48,802 nt of DNA from Lojkania enalia (lineage: Eukaryota > Ascomycota > Dothideomycetes > Pleosporales): NCBI GenBank assembly GCA_010094045.1, contig ML986848.1:1-48802 (forward strand). Reading direction: 5' to 3'. The notes beneath the pieces are model-generated. The model was not told the origin of the DNA. It searched no databases and saw only the letters and a program-made list of their open reading frames with translations. Each line of letters begins with the position of its first letter. Position 1 is the stretch's first letter. Positions 31,506-41,429 of this stretch are shown here, piece after piece. The position numbers and the translations under genes were made by a program.

Positions 31506-32777
31506 ACATCCCACATGAACTAAGCCAGTTTCAATACCTAAATTCCTTTTACCAACCATTAGACTTGCTGCAAGGAATATTCGAAGATTGCTCTCAGTTA
31601 ACACTCGAACACGAATCTTTCCCGACCTCAGTCCCTCCTACTACCTCTTTAGCTTCGCTTTCAGAAGGTAAATTCACTCAATCTTAGCAATGGAATAGTG
31701 CTCACCATTCTCTTTCAATTAGGGCAAAGCGGCTTCGAGGGGGTGGAGACTTATAACATATCTGCCTTTCAAGCGACCGAGAGCTCAGAACAGATAAGTA
31801 TACAACCACCTGCGCACCCTGTAGATAATATCCAGAATGACTTAGACGGCTATGAAACCTCTGCTGTCATTAATGAAGATCTAGCGTATACTATTCAACA
31901 GGTGGATCCCAACAATCTATTGCAATCATGCATGGCGGAGAGGAACCAACAGTTGACACAATCGGACTTGATCACTACTCTTGCTACAACAAAGGCCACT
32001 GATAGCCAAGTTCTATCGACCGCTACTATCTCGCAACCATTAACACGCATCGATCAGTTTACGGAACCGCCCCGAGATTCTAAAGGAAATATCATTTGTG
32101 ATCGAGTTGAATGCGGCAGAATTCCCTTTCGCACAAAAAGTTCTTGGAAGTGAGTTCCGGTAGAATCTTCGAATACCTTCTAAATAATTCGTCATGTAAC
32201 GAACCCAAGAATGAGGCTAACCCCCGAGCCTCACAGGACGCACATAGATCGACACAACCGACCCTACAAGTGCGAATTCGCTGGCTGTCCCCGTGCAAAT
32301 GGCTTCGGCTCCAAGGGCGAACTCGAACGTCACATAAATAGCTTGCACAAACAACCCAACTTGTTCTGCCCTGTGACAGACTGTTCCTACTCTTCCTCAC
32401 GCAAAGATCATCTACAAGAGCACATGGATCGCCAGCATAAAGATCGCATATTCAAGCACGCAGCTACTCTCCAGAGGGGGGTCGATTCTTCGGCTGTTAA
32501 TCAGGACATCCCGAATTCGGACTTGAGCGGAGGGGTAGATCCTACCAATCAGTTAGATGTGACTGTGCATGGTACAAGAAAACGCAGACGCTTGCTGGAA
32601 AGAACTTTGTCAGCAGGGAACGCAGATTCTACGAACGAAGAGCGTAGTGGACTTGAGGAAGAGAACAAACAGCTGAAAAGGAGAATATATGCCCTGGAAC
32701 GCGAACTTGATGCGTCCAAGAAGAGGGAGGAGACTTTGTTTGATATTATTAGGAAGTATACTAAGGAGTCAAGCTAA
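31506..32777 (+). CDS. C2H2 zinc-finger transcription factor (5' end unresolved)
   Basis: Predicted nuclear DNA-binding protein; target unknown. The secure exons are 31506-31667, 31723-32149 and 32237-32777 (phases 1, 1, 2; 380 codons). An upstream exon ending at 31,435 (…LAWENELLNVNL) or another ending further upstream must supply the start; three candidate frames could not be separated. Three fingers follow one another: CDRVECGRIPF...THIDRH (interrupted by the 87-nt intron, whose acceptor TCACAG was chosen because it restores SSWKTHIDRH), CEFAGCPRANGF...RHINSLH, and CPVTDCSYSSS...HMDRQH. A basic RKRRRLLER follows as a probable nuclear signal. A coiled coil (EEENKQLKRRIYALEREL) ends the protein and may dimerise it. 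The middle is Gln/Ser/Thr-rich, as in activation domains. Confidence 0.8.
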
Positions 32778-33373
32778 AAGCTGGGAACAAGGTAAAATGC
32801 AGGGCTAATAAGGTGGAATGGGATCTCTAACCACCGCCTCATGTTTTTTTCTGTTGTAGGAGTTATGATTTTAAATAATCGTTCTATTCGTCTGCCCTGA
32901 CACTTGCGGAACCTAGAATAGTTGGAATAGTTTAGCAAGCACTAGCGTTTTTAGTACTCGCAAACTTCGAGTGTAGTTCTATGTCGGCTGTCTCCATAAA
33001 CTAAGTAGATATCTGAAAGAATTATGGGTTGTGAATGCCACCCCAATCAAGGGCAAGTAGAGAATAAGAGTGTCGTAATGCTTAGCAAAATGGCTAGGGT
33101 TGGTGATAGATATGTATCCGACATTGATGCGAGGTGGCCGTAGTCATTGCTATTACCTAGGAGGCTTAGGAAATATTGATACAATACAATATCATAAAAT
33201 ATTTGTCTGGGGCGTTGTATGTGGAGTCCTTGGTCCCAGGTTCCTATTGCAAGGTGTTGGCCAATCAAATCATGCGTCTCTAGCGCAAAATCGTTCGCCC
33301 GAACCGTTCAAAAGTTCATCCTCTCCTGTCTACTCCACCCATCCTCTAGACATCCGTCTCAACCAATTGCATA
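32778..33373. other. Spacer between the zinc-finger gene and mL58
   Basis: About 600 bp. It contains the zinc-finger gene 3' end and the mL58 promoter. Short frames on both strands at 33,047-33,387 show no domain. No repeat was seen. Confidence 0.45.
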
Positions 33374-34033
33374 ATGTCGACATGTAAAACTGCCATTAGA
33401 ATAAGCGCAAAAGCACCGCGCATCACCATCCTCCCTCTCATCCAACGGCGCCACGAATCCTCAGCCCGTCGACACAAAAAGCTCCTCCACCTCCCGCAAG
33501 CACCCTCATACGCCCCGGACCGCTCCGCACCCTCACTGATCTTCAATCCCCCTTCCTCGTCACCAAATGTGTACCACACGCCACTAAAATTTCTGCCCAA
33601 GGACGACAAGAGACGGACATTGTACCAGACAGCCTTGAACCTGTCCACGCACGCAGCACTCCGGCGCTCCACATCCGCCATTGCCACCTCCGGCACGCCT
33701 CTAACCACATCCTCGCACCTGCCTCCTCGACCCTCGGCCACCCTCCCGCCACCTGTCCGCGCACCGTACGAGAAAAAGTACCATCTGGCCGACAAGGAGA
33801 TTGAGGAGATTCGGCGGCTACGGTTGAGCGATCCAGATAAATGGACGAGAGCGCGGTTGGCGGAGAAATTTGGATGTAGTCAGTTCTTTGTGGGGTTGGT
33901 GGTCAAGAGCCATGAGAAGGCGGAGAGGGTGGAGGCGGAACATGAGAGGATGAGGACGAGGTGGGGAGCGAGGAGGAGGGCGGCTAGAGAGGATAGGAGT
34001 AGGAGGAAGGAAATGTGGGGACGGGATGAGTAG
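33374..34033 (+). CDS. MRPL20: Mitochondrial large-subunit ribosomal protein mL58
   Basis: Fungal-specific component of the mitochondrial 54S ribosomal subunit (Mrpl20 in yeast). A single exon encodes 219 residues. An Arg/Ala/Thr-rich N-terminus without acidic residues (about 1-28) is a likely mitochondrial presequence. The family core follows: RRHKKLLHLPQAPSYAPDR, SLIFNPPSSSPNVYHTPLKF and LPKDDKRR. The second half is a long charged helix (EIEEIRRLRLSDPDKWTRAR, LAEKFGCSQFFVGLVV) ending in an Arg-rich tail. The length is close to other filamentous-fungal members. The ATG at 33,374 is the first in frame. It converges on the XRCC2-like gene, with 461 bp between the stops. Confidence 0.82.
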   Translation: MSTCKTAIRISAKAPRITILPLIQRRHESSARRHKKLLHLPQAPSYAPDRSAPSLIFNPPSSSPNVYHTPLKFLPKDDKRRTLYQTALNLSTHAALRRSTSAIATSGTPLTTSSHLPPRPSATLPPPVRAPYEKKYHLADKEIEEIRRLRLSDPDKWTRARLAEKFGCSQFFVGLVVKSHEKAERVEAEHERMRTRWGARRRAAREDRSRRKEMWGRDE

Positions 34034-34494
34034 ATTCATAAGATGTTTGGATTATAACACCGGTTGGATGGAATGGTGGTGGACCGGGGAGGGGATGGTC
34101 AAGGTATACACCCACGGCGTGTAAGGACTTTAAAAGACACGTTGCTGCGGATAAGAGCTAGGATATAAAAAGATATAGTGTTCTGGAATTGTATAAATGG
34201 CGGATTCAGGTCGTGTGTACAATATCGTGACATGTCCAGAAGATAGGACTATATTAGCATTTCCTCGTTGCGGGGTAAGGTGCGTGTATTTTCTTCTGTA
34301 TCATACTAGATCCAATAGAAAAGATTGGTATCGCATTGCAATCTCAACGAGCACCTGATACCGTAATCACAACTGATCTCATCCAAAAAAAAAAAAAAAA
34401 AAAAAATTATTATTCAGTAAACTGCTACTAGGGCATCAAAAAATCATAAAACCCATAAATTCATAAATTCATGACACTCTTTCAGGCCCAGTAA
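34034..34494. other. Spacer between convergent genes, with an A22 tract
   Basis: 461 bp holding the 3' regions of mL58 (plus) and the XRCC2-like gene (minus). A run of 22 A lies at 34,385-34,406. On the minus strand this is a T tract about 90 bp beyond the XRCC2-like stop. No gene was seen. Confidence 0.6.
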
Positions 34495-35705
34495 TTACTC
34501 ATTCCTCTTCGCAACCTCCACACCCCTACCAACCCTAAATATAACCCCTCTCCCCTCCCCATCCCTCCCTCCTACCCTAACTCTCCAACACTCAAACCGT
34601 CCCCTCCGCGCAACCTCCCACTTCTCCCTCCCCGCTTCCTCGACACTGATCCCCGGCGCGAAATCTAGCATTTCGACACGCCGAATCGCAAGACGAGTGA
34701 CTTGCATGGAGGCTGGCCAGGACGAAGGAATCGGCGGTCGGAACGAGGACGGCGTCAGTGAGTGCGAGGTCAGGATAACGGCGCAGCTCAGCATCTGCGA
34801 TAAGGTTTGTAGTTGGGAAGTCAAATCGGCGGACGCCGATTGCACAGGGCTCTGCTTCTTCGACGTGCCGGTCGAAGACGAGCGAAGGTCATAGTAAAAC
34901 GCGTCGACATCCTCGAGGACTAGGGCGTGGAGATGTCGGGGGGTGGAGCGGTTGTTCTTGTCGAAGAGGTAGGCTGGGAGGGAGAAGAGGGTAGTGAGAA
35001 GCGAGGGCCAGCTCTGGGGGCGGAAGATGTGGATGTGGGGGAGAGTCCTTTTGATCAGGGCTTTGATGTCTTGGCTTGTGTGGGGATTGGTGCTGGAGTC
35101 TTGGTTTGTTTCCTGGAGCTTGGAGAGGATGAGGTGGGTCATTACCTCGATGAGTCGGGGAACTGATAAGTGGGAAAGCGGGTCTAGGATTACGATTGCT
35201 GCGTTCTGTCCACCGATTTGCACGGAAGAGAAAGTAGGAGGGAGGACGGCGAGGGCCGTGATCAGGTAGATAAGCGATGTCTTTCCCGCGCCGGAGGGGT
35301 GGTAGGATGGTGGTAGGGAAACCAATTCTAGGATCGGTGCATAAATCTTTTCCTTCTCCTTCTTCCTCACCACATCATCCTGCCGCCGAACCGTCCCCTG
35401 ACCGATATCCCACTCACTTTTGACTTGTCGTGGAGGTTGCTCTGGATTCCATGGCCGCGATGCCGGGCCTAGGAGAATCTTATCCAAGTCTTCCACACCG
35501 AAGACCTTCCTCCCCTCCCCACGAGCCCGAACATCGCGTTCCCGCAGCGCACCAAGTACCTATAAGCAATCAGTCACCATCCCAAAACCTCATTGTGGTA
35601 GAAAATAAAAATTGCCAGCGAAGGACGAAAATAACTGACCTCGCTCAACCCTTCAACCTCTACCTCCCCCAACAACCTCTCCCCCAAACCCCTCGCCCCC
35701 ATCAT
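34495..35705 (-). CDS. XRCC2-like RecA-family DNA repair protein
   Basis: Probable RAD51-paralogue ATPase of recombination repair. Exons 35705-35640 and 35559-34495 (80-nt intron) give 376 residues. The protein opens MMGARGLGERLLGEVEVEGL, and a second ATG immediately follows the first, so the start may be at 35,702. The Walker A region at about 108-117 reads HPSGAGKTS: the GKT core is intact (K115), but the first glycine of GxxxxGKT is a histidine. The Walker B strand AAIVILDPL ends in D148. A later hydrophobic strand LHALVLEDVDAFYYDL fits the RecA core. The Ser/Thr-rich linker in the second half and the Arg/Gly-rich end are weakly conserved in fungal homologues. XRCC2 is the best guess; other RAD51 paralogues are possible. 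It is divergent from SOM1 by only 102 bp. Confidence 0.68.
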
Positions 35706-35807
35706 CACCCAGCCCTCACCACACCTTCCTCCTCTTAAATCGACCCTTCGCAGAAAAAACCCTCCACTTCTTCCACCCCAAACCCAAAAATCAAAATCCA
35801 GCAAACA
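35706..35807. promoter_or_regulatory. Compact bidirectional promoter of XRCC2-like and SOM1
   Basis: 102 bp separate the two divergent ATGs. The sequence is pyrimidine-rich on the plus strand (CCTTCCTCCTC, CCACTTCTTCCACCCC) and has no TATA box. Both leaders must overlap or be very short. Confidence 0.65.
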
Positions 35808-36197
35808 ATGGCCCCACCAATCCCCACCTTCCCCCTCTCAACCCTAACCTCGCAACTCCAAGAACTCCCACACGGCAAGACACGCAACCCTCCGCTAGAC
35901 CTCGCTAGCTGCGCCTTGAAAGAGCTCGTGCAGTACCGCTGCAATCTAGCCGCGGCTGATGGCGGTCCGCCCGCAAAAGGGAAGCCTATCGTTATCGTTT
36001 GCGAGCCCGTCGTGAGGTTCTATAGGCAGTAAGTTTTCGGACGTTCGAGGGCTTGGCGCGCCGCGCGCAAGGCATTGGATGATTTGGGCTGATCATGTGA
36101 TAGGTGTGCGGACGGATTGATGGTCGAGACAACAGCTTGGGAAGGATGGAAAGAGAGGCAGGGCGGCAGTCAGGCAGTTGGGGAGACTTCACGATGA
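35808..36197 (+). CDS. SOM1: Som1, mitochondrial inner-membrane protease subunit
   Basis: Small partner of the Imp1/Imp2 inner-membrane peptidase, which matures intermembrane-space proteins. Exons 35808-36028 and 36104-36197 (75-nt intron, donor GTAAGT) give 104 residues. The family motifs appear in order: MAPPIPTFP, LQELPHGKTRNPP, DLASCALKELVQYRCNL, then CEPVVRFYRQCADGLMVET and TAWEGWK. Four cysteines (in SCALKE, YRC, VCEP and RQC) match the conserved cysteine pattern of fungal Som1. The second exon carries the conserved LMVETTAWE end, which the intron would hide from a simple frame search. It is divergent from the XRCC2-like gene and convergent with TAF8. Confidence 0.88.
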
Positions 36198-36529
36198 GAG
36201 CGTGGTGTTCACGGGGCCGCGTCACTTTGTACGATATGTATAGGTCCATTATCCCTCGGAAAAGTGTAAATTGCAGGTTGCAGATTGAGCAATTTGCGCC
36301 AGAACTATGTGCGGCATTTGCCTCGTTTGTAAAAGGCTGGCTATAACAGTGTAATAAAATAAAACTCCGTCGCCATGCAAGGAGCCTAAACCCTCCACAG
36401 AATGCAGTGTCCCAAAAAACGCCTCGCTATAGAATACGCACAAGTACAAACTCGAGCTCGGGCTTGGCAGCCGCTGATACTCTGCCTACTTGGGTAGTGT
36501 CCACTACGCAAGTGTCCATACCATGAGTT
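36198..36529. other. Spacer between SOM1 and TAF8
   Basis: 332 bp between two convergent stops, presumably both 3' untranslated regions. Nothing else was seen. Confidence 0.5.
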
Positions 36530-37582
36530 TCATGTCGCCGATTTCCGCCAAAATTTGCGTTCATAATTAACATGAACGGTCTCCTCAAGATTCAAGTTCC
36601 GTTTTTGTGACAGCGGTAATATCTCTTCTTCTTCATCACCGAATCTATTTCTTTCTCTTTCTGCTCTCGCCTCCTCTTCTTCTATGCAGCTCTCCATAGC
36701 TGCCTTCCAAAGTTTGTCGCTTTCTTTCATTCTCTTACTCTGCCTCGTCTTCTTCGCTTTGTTATCTTGCAATCCCGCTTTCTGCGCCGCCATGAGTTTC
36801 CTAAGGCTCTGTTCCGCAAGGATACCTTCCTCCGCAGCCTTCTCCCTTATTTTTCTGGGATCGCTCTCGCGCTCGGTGAAAACTGGCGTCGATTTCCAAG
36901 TATGTTTTGAAGGGAAAGGCGGAAAGTGTTTCGGTATCCATTTTTTATCCTCCTTATCCTTTTTGCCAGACAACTCAGGACCAATCATGCCCTCAAGGTC
37001 AGGCGGAGGTTCATCTGCAGGTTCCGGAGCCTTGAAAAAGGGTTGGAGGAATTGTGCAGGGATTTCGCCCGTGTCAAGATGCTGTTCTAGAGATGATGAA
37101 CCTGTGATTCCGGTCGAGGTGAGCGCGTAGATCCAATCGTGAGGGACTGTCGATGTGCGCCGGGCGCTGGACATGGACTTTCGGACCCGCGCGAGGAACT
37201 GTCGCATGTCTATGAACCATTAGCCCAAGTCCTCCACCGAGCCTACGCTATCCGTATATGTGCTACGATTTCTAAACATACACTCATCAACGAGTCCTGC
37301 AAACCCTTGCAACGCTTCCGGCCTCGCGCCATCGAATCCTATGCCTTTACACTCCATCGCGATCGCGCGCCGTAGTTGGTGGTCGAAAAAGTCCTTGTAC
37401 TCCCCATTTTGATCGAGCTCGGCACTGATGGGTTCTCGTACGTTGTGTATCGGCTGCGTATGATGAAGCTTGTGAACAACTTTCCGTTTCTTCAGCGGCG
37501 GTTTTCCATATGAAGGAGCCGTAGCCCCAGGGTGGGATCTTTTCATGCCTAGATTCGGTGTAGCGCCGGCGTCGCTGGGCAT
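36530..37582 (-). CDS. TAF8: TFIID subunit 8 (TAF8)
   Basis: Histone-fold subunit of the general transcription factor TFIID, pairing with TAF10. Exons 37582-37282 and 37209-36530 (72-nt intron with canonical GTATGT donor) give 326 residues. A basic KKRKVV near residue 32 is a likely nuclear signal. The histone fold covers about 65-130: QLRRAIAMECKGIGFDG, ALQGFAGLVDEYMRQFLARV and KSMSSARRT; its last helix is split by the intron. The TAF8 C-terminal domain follows: PPDLEGMIGPEL, KKWIPKHFPPFPSKHTW and TPVFTERESDPRKIREKAAE. The tail is a charged helix with poly-Glu. The order and motifs match TAF8 well; length is normal. It is divergent from COX9 with 435 bp between starts. Confidence 0.9.
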
Positions 37583-38017
37583 TGTGCGAACGCCGGCATG
37601 AAAGCGTCAAGAAGTCCCAGTTGGTGAGAGAGCTTCGTCCTCAGGACTGTTCGTTGGAGCGGTGGTTGGAGGCGGCCGGGTGAAGAAGTATAGGTCTAGG
37701 AGCGCGAGGCGGGGGCGAAACGATCAGCTAAGGGCTCAAATAAGCATAGTATATAGGACGACAATGACGTAACGGGCGCTTCGTGAGCACACACGGGGGA
37801 ATGATAATGTGGATGAAGTGTTGCTGCGTGAAGTCTTTCAGTAGAGCGGTCGCGGTCAAAGGCACGGCCCGTTTCTTGGCGTTTACTCGGCAACTGCCGC
37901 GTCTTCCTCACACCACCCGAACTTCCAACGTCAGGTCGACCAACTCTCCCATCCACCAGCTCCGCGAGTCCGCATTCCGCACCACAACCCTCCTGGCTCC
38001 CGATAAAACTAACCAAA
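37583..38017. promoter_or_regulatory. Shared upstream region of TAF8 and COX9
   Basis: 435 bp between divergent starts. The COX9 side carries a CACC-rich stretch and ends ACTAACCAAAATG. A minus-strand frame (37,696-38,064) and its plus-strand partner have no domain and overlap the COX9 start, so they are taken as shadows. Confidence 0.5.
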
Positions 38018-38463
38018 ATGGCCATCAAACCGATTACTGGCGTAAGTTCTGCCATTGAGCGCATTGGAAGTGGACAAGAGGAAGGAGGCTAATAACTGGT
38101 CTGCAGATGCTCCGACGTCAAGCCGTGCTCGACATTTCTGTTGCCCTTGGTATGCATATCCTCTACCATATCGTAAACCGCAAATAAAAGCCCTTAAGAA
38201 TCTTCCCTGTGATATTGCACGCATGTACGAGCCCCGCTAACCGCGAAATCAGGCCTTGGAACCGCCTCCGGCTATGCGTGGTGGTACGGTACGTGAAGCT
38301 CCCCTAGCTCTTTCGACTATATTCTCGATCTCCATATTCCGTATACGATGATGAATACTTACCCATCTAAGGTTACCACGTCCCCGCCGTTCGCCACCGC
38401 GACCAATTCTACCAGAAGATCGAGGAAGAACGCGCCAAGGCCATGGGCCAACAATCTAGCTAA
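38018..38463 (+). CDS. COX9: Cytochrome c oxidase subunit 9 (Cox7a family), four exons
   Basis: Small single-helix subunit of mitochondrial complex IV. Exons 38018-38041, 38107-38149, 38253-38288 and 38372-38463, joined with consistent phase, give only 64 residues. The protein opens MAIKPITGMLRRQAVLDIS, close to yeast Cox9 (MAIAPITGTLKRR). A membrane helix spans about 18-35 (VALGLGTASGYAWWYGY), followed by RHRDQFYQKIEEERAKAMG. Three introns of 65, 103 and 83 nt have standard donors (GTAAGT, GTATGC, GTACGT). Exons of 24, 43 and 36 nt make the gene invisible to a frame search. It is divergent from TAF8, convergent with the Dug1 gene. Confidence 0.95.
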
Positions 38464-38971
38464 ACCACCAAGCCCACATGCTACCGCCATTTCCTATGTC
38501 AGCATTTGGAAGGAATGCATAGATATGAGGCCTCAAGCTGCAGGATCAATGTGTATCATATGAAGGGTGGATTTCTTGGTCAGCGAACAATTAAATATAA
38601 CCCAAGCATTCTACAGACACGATATGTTTTCTTTGATGATTTGTGAAAGCCTGAATACTGTCTTTGCCAATGATTTCGTCCTAACTGGCCACCGCTAGCT
38701 CACTTCAGGGAATTGTATTGCAATACGCATTCCAATTATAACGTATACCGTCCTTTGCGAACTCTATGGAGGCCATTACAGTCATCTCAATTGACCATTT
38801 CGTGATCACTATATAAAAGCTGTACAACTTACATTCCAGATGTGACTCGGATTTACTCTGCTACATACTCTGTCCCACATTACGCGAGAAGACGCAGGAT
38901 ATCTCGCTCCAGCTCCCTCCAGATCAATCCCCATTTCCAAAACGTCATGCCAACACAGCGTAACCCAACAC
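38464..38971. other. Spacer between COX9 and the Dug1-like gene
   Basis: 508 bp between convergent stops. Short frames near 38,809-39,072 are shadows of the peptidase end. No further feature was seen. Confidence 0.5.
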
Positions 38972-40872
38972 CTACTTCGACGGATGCACCAGCTCACCAG
39001 CCACGTAATGCAAGTACGCGCCCAGCAACTTGGTCCCTTCAATATAATTCCTCTTATCTAGCTTTTCATTGATACTATGCGCCGCGTCCGTCGAGCTGCC
39101 CATGGGCAACAACAGCACGTTCTTTCCCAACTGCGCCTGGAAAGTTAGCGTCACGGGAATGGACCCTCCCTCTCTCGTCATATCGGGCTTAACGCCATAA
39201 ACACGCTCCACAGCCTTCGCGGCCGCCGTATAATTCGGATGATTGAAGTCCTCGACCCACCACTTGCCGCAATGCACGACATTGAACTTCATCTTATTCT
39301 TGGACCTGAGCCTCGCGAATTCCTCATTAACGTGCTTCTCTACGAGTTGGGTGACGGCGTCGATTTCCATATTAGGCACGGTGCGGATGGAGAACTTGCC
39401 GATGACTTTTGCAGGGATTACGGTTTTGGCGCCGGGGGTGTAGAAAGCGCCCTCGATGCCATGCAGGGAGAGGGATGGGTAGCGCATCTTGTGCTTGAGG
39501 CTGTCGTCCTTGTTGTCGTAGATGGAGACCTCACTACCGAGCGATTCGTGCAGGTCATTCATGGTGAAGGCGATGGGCGGATAGAGAGCGGCTTCTTCGT
39601 CTGTCAATGGGGCAACCAAGTCGTCGATGCCCTTGATGAGAATCTTGCCGTCTGGGTCCACGAATGAGCCCATGATCTTGATGAGGTCGGTCATCGGCTC
39701 GTGCGTCATGCCGCCGTACACACCGGAGTGCAGGTCCTGTCCCGGACCAGAGACTTCGATAGAGTAGTAGTTGCAGCCACGGACACCGTAGGTGAGGCAG
39801 GGCTTCTCGGTGCCGAGCCAGTAGTTGTCTGAGATGCAGATTACGTCGGCGTCTTTGAAGAATTTCTTCGCTTCTTCCTCGATGAGATTGTCTAAGCCTT
39901 CTGAGCCGTTCTCTTCCATGCCCTCGAAGCACATTATGAGGTTAACCGGCACCTCCACGCCCGCCTTTTGGTGCGCCTCAATGGCGTTGATCCAGCCTAG
40001 AACCGGGCCCTTGTCATCTGTGCTACCTCGTCCAAACATACGGCCCTTGTCGTCCATGGTTAGGGTGAAGGGGTCGGTGGCCCAGCCGTCGGACTTCTGT
40101 GCGGGTTGAACATCGTAGTGGCCGTAAAGCAGGATGGTCTTCTTGTTCGGGTCGTTTCCGTAGCGACCGAGGAGGACAGGCGGAAGGTCGAGGTGCTCGC
40201 GGCCGGGTTGCTTGCCTAGCTGGCGAAGCTCGACGGTGCCGCCCACGGCGCGAATCTGCTCGGCGAGCCATTCGCCCATCTTAAGGGAGCAGTGTGTTAG
40301 CTGGAGCCTAAGAAATCTTACAGTGGCTAATTGCACTGAAGCTGAGGCCCAATTACCTTGACAACGTCTGTCCTCCTCTCATCCTCGGAGCTGATACTCG
40401 GAATAGCGACGGCACTCTTCAGTCTATCAATGAATTTGCCCTGCAAGCCATCCACCTCCTTAAAATAGGGATCGAGATGCGGCATCTTGTCGAAGGCTCT
40501 GTATAGATAGGGCCAGACTCTTTCTTCCTCAGTTGCAGCAGTGCTGTAAAAGTGGCGGTCGCGTGGGTAATATGTCTGGGAAGTACGGACGTGGGCTGAC
40601 GCCAGGAAATTAAATGAACGGTGTGCGGGAGGCCGCGGTAGAGGGCGGATATGAGGGCGACTAAATGAGGCGGCGAGAGGGCGTTGAATTTGTGGTGTGA
40701 ATTTCCAGCGCTGTGGTCCCCGGTGTGATGATATTGTCTGCGCAAATTCTCTTGTTCTCTGCCTTGCCGATGCGGCTGCGGCTATTTGCGGTGCTGGAAG
40801 TGGATAGGCAGATGGACGTAGGAGCAATTGGGAAGGTGAGATGGTGTGGAGGGGCAGGCGGGGTATCTGCAT
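38972..40872 (-). CDS. DUG1: Cys-Gly metallodipeptidase (Dug1/CNDP2), M20 family
   Basis: Zinc- or manganese-dependent dipeptidase that splits Cys-Gly in glutathione turnover. Exons 40872-40357 and 40279-38972 (77-nt intron) give 607 residues. Metal and catalytic motifs are intact: ILLYGHYDVQPA, the bridging aspartate in GRGSTDDKGP, CFEGMEENGSEG with the catalytic Glu pair, SDNYWLG, and SGPGQDLHSGVYGG; near the end lie REGGSIPVT and a ligand His in STDAAHSINEK. An internal ATG at 40,485 (MPHLDPYFKEVDG) gives a 478-residue protein, the standard Dug1 length. The 129 extra residues are Arg/Ser/Pro-rich and nearly free of acidic residues, so they look like a mitochondrial presequence. A GTG-initiated longer frame at 40,896 was not used. 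Two starts may yield two locations. Confidence 0.93.
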
Positions 40873-41429
40873 CGTGTGTGGTTGGAGGAACGTCACAAGA
40901 ACTTGGAGAGTGGAAGATTATCCGTGGTCCAAGCTTTTGGTGATTAAATGAATACGACTGAACTTGAGCGATCGATGATCAGATCATCCTGTTTCTCTAC
41001 GAAATATGAAGTATGACGTTCAAATTCTAACACACCTAGGACGGGGCGCGGACAGAAATATTTGTAGCTTTCAAGATGCTATCCTCGAAAATTTTAGATT
41101 CATGGAGCTATGTACCATCTCAAGCCGTACGAATTATTTAATGCGTCCTCCAAATACAGATTGATGCAAACCGACATATGCCTCCCCAAAGGAAAATAAT
41201 TATAATGCAAAACGTGGAGATAATGAGAAGCTGTTCCGATGGATATCAAGGCGCCGAAAATGCCATCAAAATGCGCTCTCGATAATGCATCTAATGTAGA
41301 TGCAGGTACTATGAATGGCCGAAAGAAAAGAAACAATAGAGTACATGATGCAATAGTTCAATAGGACTGAAATACCGGGCTGGTGAGAATGTAGAGCAAT
41401 ATCAATCCAGAGTCAAGCCACTCTCCCAA
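40873..41429. other. Spacer between the Dug1-like gene and glycogenin
   Basis: 557 bp with the Dug1 promoter and the glycogenin 3' end, both on the minus strand. A 78-codon minus-strand frame at 41,100-41,336 has no recognisable feature. No repeat was seen. Confidence 0.45.

Noticed and set aside
33346..33795. 149-codon minus-strand frame over mL58
   Set aside because: Shadow of the mL58 coding strand; Gly/Arg-rich with no independent evidence.
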